From: Blastococcus colisei
GTDB taxonomy: Bacteria > Actinomycetota > Actinomycetes > Mycobacteriales > Geodermatophilaceae
Direction of reading: 5' to 3'
Assembly: GCF_006717095.1 (NCBI RefSeq)
Contig: NZ_VFQE01000001.1
Span: 310,001 to 374,000 of the forward strand
DNA: 64,000 nt
Part shown: piece by piece, positions 8,211 to 17,167 of the stretch
Numbering within the stretch: position 1 is the stretch's first letter
How the letters are laid out: each line of letters opens with the position of its first letter
Notes under the pieces: generated by a model
Told to the model about the DNA's origin: nothing
The model's input: the letters and a program-made list of their open reading frames with translations, nothing else
Databases searched by the model: none
Translations under genes and position numbers: made by a program

Positions 8211-9221
8211 TCAGCTGGTGACCTTCTGCGCCTCGGTCAGGTAGCCGGCCAGTTCCGCCATGTAGGCGGCCTGCGAGACGTAGTCGGGGCCGATGTACTT
8301 CCACGGGTGGAGCTGGCCGGCCTGGACGGCGGGCAGCAGGGCGGCGGTCGGCTGCGCGGCGATCTCCTCGGGGCTCATGCTGAAGCGCAGCGAGTACAGG
8401 ATCACGTCGCTGGGGTGGTCGGGCACCTCTTCCCAGCCCACCGAGTGCCAGAAGTAGCCGTCGCCGCCCGGATCGACGAAGGTCACGCCCAGGTCCTGGT
8501 AGAGCGCCAGCTGCGGGTCGTCGGGCGCCTTCGCCATCCACCAGCCGTCGGCCTCGGTGGCGAACACCGGCAGCACGCTGACGCCGCTCGAGGCCGCCTC
8601 GGTGAGCGCCGCGGAGGCGGACTCGAAGTCCGCGCGGGCGTCGGCGACCTCGCCGCTCCCGGTGTCCACGCCCAGCGCGTCGGCCAACTCGACGACCCGC
8701 TCGATGACGTCGGCGGCCGAGCCGGTGTAGGCGATGGTGATGATCGGCGCGATCTCGGCGACCAGCTCCTGCTGGGCCATGTCGTTGAAGCCGTAGCCGG
8801 CCTTGTCCTCGGGGATCCCGCCGGAGGCGTCGTCCGGGTAGATCGTGGTGACGATGACGTCGGGATCGGCCGCGGCCAGCGCCTCGAGGTCGATCTCGCC
8901 GTAGGCGGAGCCCACGATCGCCACGTCGCCGAGGTCCCGGCCCTCGAAGGCGACGTCATCGGCCGCCGAGGTCTGCCCGAAGGTGGCCACCGGCTCGATG
9001 CCGTAGTTCCAGAGCGAGGCCGTCAGGTCGTTGAGGCCGGCGATGCGGGTCGGCGCCTCGTCCAGCTCGACGGTGGTGCCCAGGTCGTCGGTGAACGACC
9101 AGCCGCCCTCGGCGGACCCGGCGCTCGTGGTGTCTGCGCTGTCGGCGCCGCAGGCGCTGGCGCCCACGGTCACTCCGAGGGCCAGCAGGCCGCCGATCAG
9201 GCGGCGAGAGGTGTGGTGCAA
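8211..9221 (-). CDS. Iron-siderophore ABC transporter substrate-binding lipoprotein
   Basis: A 336-residue FecB/FepB-like (helical backbone) binding protein that would capture ferric siderophore outside the membrane and hand it to the permeases encoded upstream. The N-terminus is a lipoprotein signal: RR, a hydrophobic stretch, and a lipobox ending in VGASAC with the acylated Cys near residue 24. The mature part has LNDLTASLWNYGIEPVATFGQ and ADPDVIVTTIYPD, typical of the family. I prefer TTG 9221, preceded by GAGGGAG at good spacing; an ATG at 9254 would add eleven residues in front of the signal. An iron-box-like site lies at 9267-9285. Confidence 0.87.
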   Translation of the reverse strand: MHHTSRRLIGGLLALGVTVGASACGADSADTTSAGSAEGGWSFTDDLGTTVELDEAPTRIAGLNDLTASLWNYGIEPVATFGQTSAADDVAFEGRDLGDVAIVGSAYGEIDLEALAAADPDVIVTTIYPDDASGGIPEDKAGYGFNDMAQQELVAEIAPIITIAYTGSAADVIERVVELADALGVDTGSGEVADARADFESASAALTEAASSGVSVLPVFATEADGWWMAKAPDDPQLALYQDLGVTFVDPGGDGYFWHSVGWEEVPDHPSDVILYSLRFSMSPEEIAAQPTAALLPAVQAGQLHPWKYIGPDYVSQAAYMAELAGYLTEAQKVTS

Positions 9222-9266
9222 CGGAACTCCCTCGGTGAGGGGATGCGAGATCATCCCGGTTGCGAG

Positions 9267-9285
9267 GAAGGTTAGCCTGCCCTAA
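9267..9285. promoter_or_regulatory. DtxR/IdeR-like iron box upstream of siderophore-binding protein
   Basis: The 19-bp stretch GAAGGTTAGCCTGCCCTAA matches 14 of 19 positions of the published DtxR/IdeR consensus TTAGGTTAGSCTAACCTAA. It lies 46 bp upstream of the chosen start of the binding-protein gene, where repression by iron-loaded DtxR would be expected. Confidence 0.7.
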
Positions 9286-9306
9286 GCAAGACGGGGAAGG
9301 GGGCCG

Positions 9307-10134
9307 TCAGCGCAGCCGGCGCACCGGGACGACCATCGGGGTCCCGGCCACCGGATCGGGCAGGATCCGCGCCTCGAGATCGAAGACCTCGGCCAGGAGC
9401 TGCTCGGTGAGCACCTCGGCCGGCCGGCCGGAGGCGACCAGCACGCCGTCCTTCATGGCGACCAGCCGGTGGGCGTAGCGGGCCGCCAAGTTGAGGTCGT
9501 GCAGGACCACGACGACGGTGCGGCCGCGCTCGGCGTGCAACCGGCTGACCAGCTCGAGGACGTCGATCTGGTGGGAGAGGTCGAGGTAGGTCGTCGGCTC
9601 GTCGAGGAGCAGCAGGTCGGTGCCCTGGGCCAGGGCCATGGAGATCCAGGCGCGCTGCCGCTGGCCGCCGGAGAGCTCGTCGACCGGCCGGTCGGCGAGC
9701 TCGGCCATGTCGGTCCAGGCCAGCGACTCGGCGACCACCGCCTCGTCGTCCCGCGACCACTGGCGCAGCCAGTTCTGGTGCGGGTGCCGGCCCCGGGCCA
9801 CCAGGTCGGCGACGGTCAGCCCCTCGGGCGCGATCGGCGCCTGCGGGAGCAGGCCGAGCACCTTGGCGACCTCCCTGGTCGGCGTCTTCGCGATCGCCTG
9901 CCCGTCGAGCAGCACCTGACCGCTGGTCGGCCGCATCAACCGGCCCAGGGCCCGCAGCAGCGTGGACTTGCCGCAGCCGTTCGGTCCGACGATCGCGGTG
10001 AACGACCCCTCGGTGAGCTGCAGGTCCAGGTCGCGGACGACGACGTGGTCGTCGTAAGCCAGGCTGACGCGCTCGGCGGCGAGACGGACCCGTCCGCTCC
10101 CGACGTCCGTGCCAGGGTTCAGCAGCTGGGTCAT
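9307..10134 (-). CDS. Iron-siderophore ABC transporter ATPase
   Basis: A 275-residue FecE/FepC-type ATPase. Walker A is GPNGCGKST (about residue 53), the signature is ELSGGQRQRAW, Walker B is LLLLDEPTTYLD and the switch His is in VVLHDLNLAARYAHR. It powers ferric-siderophore import with the two permeases directly upstream (13-nt gap to the nearer one). The binding-protein gene follows 85 nt downstream with its own iron box, so the four genes form one functional system with two promoters. All key motifs are intact. Confidence 0.93.
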   Translation of the reverse strand: MTQLLNPGTDVGSGRVRLAAERVSLAYDDHVVVRDLDLQLTEGSFTAIVGPNGCGKSTLLRALGRLMRPTSGQVLLDGQAIAKTPTREVAKVLGLLPQAPIAPEGLTVADLVARGRHPHQNWLRQWSRDDEAVVAESLAWTDMAELADRPVDELSGGQRQRAWISMALAQGTDLLLLDEPTTYLDLSHQIDVLELVSRLHAERGRTVVVVLHDLNLAARYAHRLVAMKDGVLVASGRPAEVLTEQLLAEVFDLEARILPDPVAGTPMVVPVRRLR

Positions 10135-10147
10135 CGCTGGATCGTCC

Positions 10148-11221
10148 TCATGTGAACTGCCGCCTTCCGCGGACGAGGAGCCAGAGCAGGTACGGGGCGC
10201 CGAGGACGGCGGTGAGGATGCCGACGGGCAGCGCCTCGGGGAGCACGGTGCGCGTCACGAGGTCCGCGCCGACGACCAGCACGGCGCCGAGCAGACCCGA
10301 GGCCAGCAGCGGCGGCCGGGAACCACCGGTCAGGCGGACGGCGATCTGCGGCACCACGAGCGCGACGAAGGTGATCGGCCCGGCGGCCGAGACGGCGAAG
10401 GCCACGCAGCCGATCGCGACGAGGACGACGGCGGCCTGCGCCGTCTGCAACCGGACGCCGAGGCCCCGGGCGGTGTCGTCGCCGAACTGGAGGACGCCGA
10501 GGGCGCGGCTGGCCGCCACGGCCAGCGGTAGCAGCACCGCCAGCGCCACGGCCAGCGGGAGCGCGTGGTCCCAGGTGCGGGCGTTCAGCGAGCCGGTGAT
10601 CCACACGTAGGCCGCGGCGGCGTCGTAGATCTCGGCGTTGGTCAGCAGCCAGTCGACCAGCGCGGTGCCCACCGACCAGAGCGCGATGCCGACGAGCACC
10701 AGCCGGTAGCCGTCGATGCCGGCCCGCCACGTGAGCACGAACAGCAGGACGCCGACCAGCAGCGCGCCCAGCAGGGCGGCCAGGGGGATACCCAGCCCGC
10801 TGACCGCGCCGCCCGCGGCGAGCACGATCGCCCCGACCGCACCGACGGAGGCCCCCATGGTGATGCCGAGCGTGTCGGGGGAGGCCAGCGGATTGCGGGC
10901 GAAGGTCTGGAACAGCGCACCGGCCACGCCGAGGGCCAGGCCGACCAGCAGGCCCACCACGATCCGGGGCGCCCGCAGCTCGAGGATGATGAAGTCCTGC
11001 GTGCCGTCGCCGAGACCGACGAGGGTCCGGAGCACGTCCGGGACGCTGATGGGAAAGTCGCCGCGGCCCAGGCCGACGGCCGAGAGCAGCACGAGGACGG
11101 CGACGGCGCCCAGCGGCACGGCCACCTGGCGCCAGCGCACGATGCCCGAGGCGGGACCGATCCGGACCACGATGCCCGGCCGGCCCGGCGGAACCGGCGG
11201 TGCCGCTGCGCCGACGCTCAC
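10148..11221 (-). CDS. Iron-siderophore ABC permease (FecCD family)
   Basis: A 357-residue permease with about nine membrane helices and the FecCD family motifs GVAGALFQTFARNPLASPDT and PITFVALVVPQIAVRLTG, the latter being the region that contacts the ATPase. It imports ferric siderophore together with its paralogue encoded upstream. The GTG start at 11221 overlaps the stop of that gene (GTGA), showing translational coupling. Length and topology are normal. Confidence 0.92.
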   Translation of the reverse strand: MSVGAAAPPVPPGRPGIVVRIGPASGIVRWRQVAVPLGAVAVLVLLSAVGLGRGDFPISVPDVLRTLVGLGDGTQDFIILELRAPRIVVGLLVGLALGVAGALFQTFARNPLASPDTLGITMGASVGAVGAIVLAAGGAVSGLGIPLAALLGALLVGVLLFVLTWRAGIDGYRLVLVGIALWSVGTALVDWLLTNAEIYDAAAAYVWITGSLNARTWDHALPLAVALAVLLPLAVAASRALGVLQFGDDTARGLGVRLQTAQAAVVLVAIGCVAFAVSAAGPITFVALVVPQIAVRLTGGSRPPLLASGLLGAVLVVGADLVTRTVLPEALPVGILTAVLGAPYLLWLLVRGRRQFT

Positions 11222-12279
11222 AGCCCGGCCGTCTTCCGGCGGCGGACGAGTGCGATGAAGAACGGGGCGCCGATCAGCGCCAGCACGATCCCGACCTGCA
11301 GCTCGCCGGGACGGGCGACGACCCGGCCGATCACGTCGGCGGTCAGCAGCAGGACGGCACCGGCCAGTGCGGAGCAGGGCACCAGCCAGCGGTGGTCGGG
11401 ACCGGTGAACGCGCGGACCGCGTGCGGCACGACGAGCCCGACGAAGGCGATGGGGCCGCAGGCCGCGGTCGCGGCACCGGCCAGCAGGGTGATCGAGGCC
11501 AGTCCCACGGCCCGGGCCAGCCAGATGCGCTGCCCGAGCCCGCGGGCGACGTCCTCGCCGAGGCCGAGCAGGTTGAGCGCGGGGGCGTTGGCCAGGGCGA
11601 GCAGCAGGCCGAGCGCGATGAACGGCGCGACCTGCCACGCCACGTCGGCGTCGCGCCCGGCCAGCGATCCGACGACCCAGAAGCGGAAGGAGTCCAGGGT
11701 CTGCTGGTCGCTGACCAGCACGGCGCGGACCAGTCCGTACATCAGCGCGGACAGGGCGGCGCCGGCCAGCGCCAGGGTGAGCGGGGTGGCCCCGCCGCGG
11801 CCCACCGAGCCGATCGCGTAGACGAGGACGGTGCCGGTCAGCGCGCCGAGGAAGGCGAACCAGACGTAGCCCGACGGCGTGCCGATGCCGAGCAGGGCGA
11901 TGGACAGGACGACGGCGAGGCTGGCGCCGGCCGTCACCCCGAGCAGCCCCGGATCGCCGAGGGGGTTGCGGGTGTGCCCCTGCATGAGGGCTCCGGCCAC
12001 GCCCAGCGCCACCCCGACCATCAGGCCGAGCGCGGTGCGCGGTACGCGCAGCTGCCGGATGATGACCGTTTCCTCGCTGGTCGGGTCGCTGTCGAGCAGC
12101 GCCTGCCAGACCTCGCCGAGCCCGATCGAGCGGGTGCCGACCGCGATGCTGGCCAGGCAGACCCCGACGGTGAGCGCGATGAGCAGGACCAGGCCGAGCC
12201 AGCGGCGGGACCGGCCGGGACGCCTCCCCCCGGACAGGGGTGCCGCGAGGCCCCGCGCCGGGGCGGCGGTCGCGGTCAC
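11218..12279 (-). CDS. Iron-siderophore ABC permease (FecCD family)
   Basis: A 353-residue FecCD permease, first gene of the iron-uptake operon. It carries GVAGALMQGHTRNPLGDPGLLG and GPIAFVGLVVPHAVRAFTG, the conserved loops of the family, and about nine helices. The start at 12279 is GTG. An iron-box-like sequence lies 32-50 bp upstream, consistent with iron repression of the whole operon. It would form a heterodimer with the coupled downstream permease. Confidence 0.92.
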   Translation of the reverse strand: MTATAAPARGLAAPLSGGRRPGRSRRWLGLVLLIALTVGVCLASIAVGTRSIGLGEVWQALLDSDPTSEETVIIRQLRVPRTALGLMVGVALGVAGALMQGHTRNPLGDPGLLGVTAGASLAVVLSIALLGIGTPSGYVWFAFLGALTGTVLVYAIGSVGRGGATPLTLALAGAALSALMYGLVRAVLVSDQQTLDSFRFWVVGSLAGRDADVAWQVAPFIALGLLLALANAPALNLLGLGEDVARGLGQRIWLARAVGLASITLLAGAATAACGPIAFVGLVVPHAVRAFTGPDHRWLVPCSALAGAVLLLTADVIGRVVARPGELQVGIVLALIGAPFFIALVRRRKTAGL

Positions 12280-12310
12280 GTGCGGCTCCCGGGGACAGCA
12301 GTCGAGAAAG

Positions 12311-12329
12311 AAAGGCTTACCTTACCTGG
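12311..12329. promoter_or_regulatory. Probable DtxR/IdeR-like iron box upstream of permease operon
   Basis: Read on the minus strand, this 19-bp stretch (CCAGGTAAGGTAAGCCTTT) matches 12 of 19 positions of the DtxR/IdeR consensus and keeps the AGGT...GCCT core. It lies 32 bp upstream of the first permease start. Weaker than the site at 9267, but the position and gene function support it. Confidence 0.5.
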
Positions 12330-12499
12330 CCGCGCGAGGCCGCCGGTCGTCCGAGGTAGGGCTGGGCCCACTCCGTGTGGGGAGCTGCGACGGCGCAGCG
12401 TCAGGTGCGTACCGGCGAAGGCCGATGGGAACAAGGTCCAGATCCGCCGCCGGAACGACCGGCCGGTGTCCGACAGGCCGTGAACCGGAGGAGGCACGC

Positions 12500-13417
12500 G
12501 TGTCCGCTCAGCGGGAGTCCGCCCACTCCGCCGCCGAGCTGGCGCACGCCCTGGTGGAGGCGACCGAGTCGCTGATCTGCGTCGTCGACGGCGACGGCCG
12601 CATCCTCCTGGCCAACGCCGCGCTGGAGCGCTTCACCGGACGCGCGGCCGCGGACCTCGTCGATCGCTGCCTCTGGGACGTGCTGGTCATCCCCGAGGAG
12701 GTGGACCTGGCCCGCGCCGCCGTCGCCGACGCGATGGCCGGTGTGCGCCGGATCCCGAAGGAGGTGGACTGGCTGGCCGCCGGCGGTGCCCGGCGGCGCG
12801 TGGCGCTGCACAACAGCGTGCTCGCCGACGAGACCGGCCGGCCCTACGCCACCGCTTTCGTCGGATCCGACGTCACCGAGCAACGGGAACGCGAGGCGCT
12901 GAGCGACCTGCGGGCCAGCACCGATCCGCTGACCGGTGTGGGGAACCGGCGCGTCGTCTTCGAGGTCCTGCAGGAGCACCTGGGTGCTGCGAGGGGCGGC
13001 GGCTGCGGATTGCTCTTCTGCGATGTCGACCAGTTCAAGCAGGTCAACGACCAGCACGGACATGCCGCCGGCGACCAGGTGCTGATCGAGCTGGCCAGGC
13101 GGCTCGGCGACCTGGCCGGGCCCGACGACGTGGTGGCCCGCCTGGGCGGCGACGAGTTCGTCCTGCTGAGCCCCGGCGCGGACCAGGCGTCTCTGGCGGC
13201 TCTGGCCGGTCGCCTGGGAGAGGGCATGCGCGCGCCGGTGCAGACGTCCGCCGGGGCGCTGGACCTCAGGGTCAGCGTCGGCAGTGCGCTCGGCCGCCCC
13301 GGGGAGGACGCCGACGAGCTCATGGCGCGCGCCGACCGGGCCATGTACGGCTCGAAGACGCTCCGGCGGCGCAACCGGCCGCGCCATCCACAAGGTGCGG
13401 TCCGCATGCCCCGCTGA
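12500..13417 (+). CDS. PAS-GGDEF diguanylate cyclase
   Basis: A 305-residue soluble signalling protein. Residues 15-125 form a PAS sensor domain (ESLICVVDGDGRILLANAALERFTG), followed by a short linker with the usual TEQREREAL helix and a GGDEF domain (about 135-290) with DPLTGVGNRR and an intact RLGGDEFVLL active site. It should make cyclic di-GMP from GTP in response to an unknown signal read by the PAS domain. There is no EAL domain. The GTG start at 12500 is set by GGAGGAGG at 12487-12494. It is divergent from the iron operon. Confidence 0.9.
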   Translation: MSAQRESAHSAAELAHALVEATESLICVVDGDGRILLANAALERFTGRAAADLVDRCLWDVLVIPEEVDLARAAVADAMAGVRRIPKEVDWLAAGGARRRVALHNSVLADETGRPYATAFVGSDVTEQREREALSDLRASTDPLTGVGNRRVVFEVLQEHLGAARGGGCGLLFCDVDQFKQVNDQHGHAAGDQVLIELARRLGDLAGPDDVVARLGGDEFVLLSPGADQASLAALAGRLGEGMRAPVQTSAGALDLRVSVGSALGRPGEDADELMARADRAMYGSKTLRRRNRPRHPQGAVRMPR

Positions 13418-13434
13418 TCCTCCCGGCCGCGCCG

Positions 13435-14163
13435 TCACCGCTTCTGCCGGCGGCTCCCGCCGTGCCAGTCCTCCTGGATCCCGGTCTGGCCCGGCCGGAC
13501 GCCGAACGCAGGAAGCTGCGGCCGCTCGCGCAGGCTCCGCTTCAGCTCGGCGAACCCGGGGAAGCCGGCCAGTGCGACGACGTGCTGCCAGAGCGCGACG
13601 GCGTCGTCCTCGTCGGGCAGCCGGCTGATGACCGGGCCGAAGAAGGCCACGCCGTCGGGCGGGCCGTCCGGTGGCCGGAAGTGCAGGATCGGCGTGCCGA
13701 CGTCCTTGCCGGTCAGCCCGAGGGCCTCGTCGGTCTCCGCCCGCAGCTCGGGGTCCAGCGTCTCGTCGTCCAGGGCGTCGGCCAGCACCGCCGGCAGGCC
13801 GACCTCGGCCAGCGCGGGCGCCACGAACTCCCGGGTACTCCGGTCACCGGCACCGGGTGCTGCGTCCACCTCGAAGATGCGCCGGCCGAGGGCCTCGTAG
13901 AGCGGACCGACCGCTTCGCGCCCGTGCTCTGCGCGGGCGCGGGCCGCTACCCGGAGGAGCCGCAGGCCGTCGGTGTGGCCGGCCTCGTACTCGGGCGGGA
14001 AGTGGGCGTCGTAGTCGATGTGCGCGTTGAGCAGGCGCAGGGAGATCAAGCGCCAGTCGACGGCGTAGTCGCTGCGGGCGGCGACCGTCCGGACCCACTT
14101 GCTCGTCATCCAGGCGAAGGGACAGACCGGATCGAAGTAGAACGTGAGATCGGCGTCGGCCAT
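13435..14163 (-). CDS. Mycothiol-dependent nitroreductase, Rv2466c family
   Basis: A 242-residue DsbA-fold protein. The active site region FDPVCPFAWMTSKWV matches the CPWA-type site of Mycobacterium tuberculosis Rv2466c, and the C-terminal half keeps GKDVGTPILHF, VAFFGPVISRLP and FAELKRSLRERP. Rv2466c uses mycothiol to reduce nitro compounds and is part of the oxidative stress response. The Phe in CPFA replaces Trp. ATG 14163 is the start; residues before it are unlike the family. A glutathione peroxidase and a DUF2237 gene follow on the same strand upstream, making a likely redox group. Confidence 0.87.
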   Translation of the reverse strand: MADADLTFYFDPVCPFAWMTSKWVRTVAARSDYAVDWRLISLRLLNAHIDYDAHFPPEYEAGHTDGLRLLRVAARARAEHGREAVGPLYEALGRRIFEVDAAPGAGDRSTREFVAPALAEVGLPAVLADALDDETLDPELRAETDEALGLTGKDVGTPILHFRPPDGPPDGVAFFGPVISRLPDEDDAVALWQHVVALAGFPGFAELKRSLRERPQLPAFGVRPGQTGIQEDWHGGSRRQKR

Positions 14164-14221
14164 GCACCGAACGTAACCCGGGACCGGGGGAGCGGCGACT
14201 GCCGATGGGGAAGGGTGAGCC

Positions 14222-14716
14222 TCAGCCGGGCAGCACGGACTCGATCGCGGCGCGGACCTCGGGCGCGTCCGGCTGGGTCCTCGGACGGAACCGGGCAACG
14301 ACCTCGCCCTGCCCGCTGATCACCCACTTCTCGAAGTTCCACGCGACGTCGCCGTCCTGCCCGTCGATGTCCGGCGTCGCCGTCAGGCGCTGGAACAGCG
14401 GATGCGCCCCGGGGCCGTTGACCTCGACCTTCTCGGTCATCGGGAACGTGACGCCGTAGGTCGCGGAGCAGAACTCGGCGATCTCCTCCGCCGTGCCGGG
14501 CTCCTGGCCCATGAACTGGTTGCAGGGCACGCCGACGACGGCGAACCCGCGGCCGGCGTACTCCTCGTGCATCGCCTCGAGGCCGGCGTACTGCGGGGTG
14601 AGGCCGCACCGGCTGGCCACGTTGACGACGAGGGCGGGGCGGCCACCGGTCAGGTCGCGCAGCGTCGTCGGCTCGCCCTGGAGGGTGGACACCGGCAGGT
14701 CGAGGAGGTCGCTCAT
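14222..14716 (-). CDS. Glutathione peroxidase-family thiol peroxidase
   Basis: A 164-residue thioredoxin-fold peroxidase. Peroxidatic Cys37 is in NVASRCGLTPQY, followed by the conserved CNQFMGQEPG and VAWNFEKWVI motifs that supply Gln, Trp and Asn of the catalytic tetrad. The active residue is Cys, not selenocysteine. In an actinobacterium the electron donor is more likely thioredoxin or a mycothiol system than glutathione, which is inference. ATG 14716 gives the normal family length. Confidence 0.92.
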   Translation of the reverse strand: MSDLLDLPVSTLQGEPTTLRDLTGGRPALVVNVASRCGLTPQYAGLEAMHEEYAGRGFAVVGVPCNQFMGQEPGTAEEIAEFCSATYGVTFPMTEKVEVNGPGAHPLFQRLTATPDIDGQDGDVAWNFEKWVISGQGEVVARFRPRTQPDAPEVRAAIESVLPG

Positions 14717-14744
14717 GCGGGCGGCAGCGTCGCCGGCGGTGCAT

Positions 14745-15140
14745 TCATTCCAGGCCGCTGACGTCGTCCGGGACGTCGACCGCGTGCTGACGCAGCGCCT
14801 CCATCGGGACGATCTCCAGCGCACGGACGTTCGTCGCGGCCAGGACGACGCCGGCTGCCGCGCCCGCCTGGTAGGCCTGCAGCCACCGCACCGCGACCAC
14901 GCACCACCGGTCGCCGGGCCTCAGGCCCGGGAACCCGTATTCCGGGCGCGGGGTGGAGAGGTCGTTGCCCAGGTCGCGCTGCATCCGGAGGAAGTCCGCC
15001 GAGACGACGGCGCACACGGTGTGCGAGCCCAGGTCCTCGGGCCCGGTGCTGCAGCAGCCGTCCCGGTAGAAGCCGGTCAGCGGCTCGGTGCCGCACGGTT
15101 CCAGCGGGCCGCCCAGCACGTTGCGCTCGTCGGGCTGCAC
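14745..15140 (-). CDS. DUF2237 family protein
   Basis: A 131-residue conserved protein of unknown function. It has the family pattern NVLGGPLEPCGTEPLTGFYRDGCC, followed by DLGSHTVCAVVSADFL, DLSTPRPEYGFPGLRPGDRWC and a C-terminal VRALEIVP. Several invariant Cys and His residues suggest metal or redox chemistry, but no function has been shown to my knowledge. GTG 15140 is the start. It is followed on the same strand by the glutathione peroxidase gene after a 28-nt gap. Confidence 0.85.
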   Translation of the reverse strand: MQPDERNVLGGPLEPCGTEPLTGFYRDGCCSTGPEDLGSHTVCAVVSADFLRMQRDLGNDLSTPRPEYGFPGLRPGDRWCVVAVRWLQAYQAGAAAGVVLAATNVRALEIVPMEALRQHAVDVPDDVSGLE

Positions 15141-15202
15141 GGCCGCTCCTCGGATCGGGTGCGCGCATGGTCGGCGCGCGGTCAGGATGGCATGGTGCGG
15201 TC

Positions 15203-17167
15203 GTGAACGAGGTGCTGTGGGAGCCGACGCCGGAGAGCATGCAGCAGACGCGGATGGCCGCGTTCGCCCGCTGGGTGGAGGAGCGCCGCGGCCTCTCCTT
15301 CGGGGACCCGCCGGACTACGACGCCCTGTGGCGCTGGTCGGTCGAGCACCTCGACCAGTTCTGGGCCGACGTCGCGTCGTGGACCGGCGTGCTGCCCGAT
15401 GTCCCCGACGACCGGGTGCTCACCGACCGCAGCATGCCGGGAGCGGTCTGGTTCCCCGGGACGACGGTCAACTACGCCGAGCAGGCCCTGCGCCACGCGA
15501 CCGACGAGGCGCCGGCGCTGATCGCCGTCGCCGAGGACACCGCGCCGGTCGAGATCTCCTGGGCGGACCTGCGCGCGCAGGTCGGCGCCTTCGCCGCGAC
15601 GTTGCGGCGGCTCGGGGTGCAGCGCGGCGACCGGGTCGCCGGCTACCTGCCCAACGTCCCCGAGGCGGTGATCGCCTTCCTCGGGGCGGCGTCGGTCGGG
15701 GCGGTGTGGTCCTCGTGCGCCCCCGACTTCGGCACCCGGGCGGTGCTCGACCGGTTCGCCCAGATCGAGCCCGTCGTGCTGGTCGCCGTCGACGGCTACC
15801 GCTTCAACGGCAGGGACCACGACCGGCGGGACGTCGTCGGCGAGTTGCGGGCCGGCCTGCCCAGCGTGCGGACGACGGTCGCCGTCCCCCGGCTGTTCCC
15901 GGACGAGGTGCCCGAGGGCGCGCTGCCCTGGTCCGAGGCGGTGGCGGACGCCCAGGAGCCGGTGTTCGAGCCGCTGCCCTTCGACTCGCCGCTGTGGATC
16001 CTCTACAGCTCGGGCACGACCGGGCTGCCCAAGGGCATCGTGCACGCGCACGGCGGCGTGGTGCTGGAGCAGCTGAAGTCGAGCCGGCTGCACTCCGACC
16101 TCGGCCCCGGTGACCGCTTCTACTGGTACACGTCGACGGCCTGGATGATGTGGAACGTCGTCGTGTCCTCGCTGATGTCCGGCGCCACCGCTGTGGTCCA
16201 CGACGGCGCACCGGCGTACCCGACGGTGGACGCGCAGTTCGCCCTCGCCGCGCGGCTCGGCATCACCCACCTCGGCACCAGCCCCGGCTACCTCGCCGCG
16301 TGCCAGAAGGCCGGCGTCCGGCCCGGGGACGACCACGACCTCTCCGCGTTGCGGGTGCTCGGGTGCACCGGCTCCCCGCTGCCCGCCGCCAGCTACCACT
16401 GGGTCTACGACGCGGTCGGCACGCAGCTGCAGCTGACGTCGGCGTCGGGCGGGACGGACGTCGCGGCCGGGTTCATCGGCAGCTCACCGCTGCTGCCGGT
16501 GATCGCGGGGGAGCTGCAGCGGCCGATGCTCGGCGTCGCGGTCGCGTCCTGGGACGAGGACGGCCGGCCGGTGGTCGGGGAACTCGGCGAGCTGGTGGTG
16601 ACCGAGCCGATGCCGTCGATGCCGCTCTACTTCTGGAACGACCCTTCCGGGCAGCGCTACCGGGAGGCGTACTTCGAGCCGTGGCCGGGGGTGTGGCGGC
16701 ACGGCGACTGGCTGGAGATCACCGAGCGGGGCACGTGCCTCATCACCGGCCGCTCGGACTCGACGCTCAACCGCGGCGGGGTCCGGATGGGGACGGCGGA
16801 CATCTACGCGGCGGTCGAGTCGATCCCCGCCGTCGTCGACTGCGTCGTCCTCGGTGTGGAGCTTCGCGACGGCGGTTACTGGATGCCGCTGTTCGTGCAG
16901 CTGGCGCCGGGAGAGGAGCTCACCGACGAGCTGGCCGGCACGATCCGGACGGCGGTCCGCGAGCAGGCCTCGCCGCGGCACGTGCCCGACGAGATCATCG
17001 CCGTCCCCGGTGTGCCGCACACCCGCACCGGCAAGCGGCTGGAGGTGCCGCTGAAGAAGCTGTTCCAGGGCGTGGACCCGGCCAAGGCGGTCAACCCCGG
17101 CGCCGTCGACGACGCCGCCCTGGTCGACCACTTCGTACAGCTGGCGCAGGACCGCGTCAGCTCCTGA
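15203..17167 (+). CDS. Acetoacetyl-CoA synthetase
   Basis: A 654-residue ANL-superfamily ligase that would activate acetoacetate with ATP and CoA, feeding ketone bodies into acetyl-CoA. The N-terminal ACS-like cap, the P-loop YSSGTTGLPKGIVH, the SASGGTDVAAGF motif, RSDSTLNRGGVRMG and the C-terminal TRTGKRLEVPLKKLF with the catalytic Lys are all present. Length matches the AcsA/AACS family (about 650) and distinguishes it from shorter medium-chain ligases. GTG 15203 is chosen because the sequence from VNEVLWEPTPE aligns with the usual N-terminus. It is convergent with the NudK-like gene, with an 11-bp overlap. Confidence 0.9.
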   Translation: MNEVLWEPTPESMQQTRMAAFARWVEERRGLSFGDPPDYDALWRWSVEHLDQFWADVASWTGVLPDVPDDRVLTDRSMPGAVWFPGTTVNYAEQALRHATDEAPALIAVAEDTAPVEISWADLRAQVGAFAATLRRLGVQRGDRVAGYLPNVPEAVIAFLGAASVGAVWSSCAPDFGTRAVLDRFAQIEPVVLVAVDGYRFNGRDHDRRDVVGELRAGLPSVRTTVAVPRLFPDEVPEGALPWSEAVADAQEPVFEPLPFDSPLWILYSSGTTGLPKGIVHAHGGVVLEQLKSSRLHSDLGPGDRFYWYTSTAWMMWNVVVSSLMSGATAVVHDGAPAYPTVDAQFALAARLGITHLGTSPGYLAACQKAGVRPGDDHDLSALRVLGCTGSPLPAASYHWVYDAVGTQLQLTSASGGTDVAAGFIGSSPLLPVIAGELQRPMLGVAVASWDEDGRPVVGELGELVVTEPMPSMPLYFWNDPSGQRYREAYFEPWPGVWRHGDWLEITERGTCLITGRSDSTLNRGGVRMGTADIYAAVESIPAVVDCVVLGVELRDGGYWMPLFVQLAPGEELTDELAGTIRTAVREQASPRHVPDEIIAVPGVPHTRTGKRLEVPLKKLFQGVDPAKAVNPGAVDDAALVDHFVQLAQDRVSS

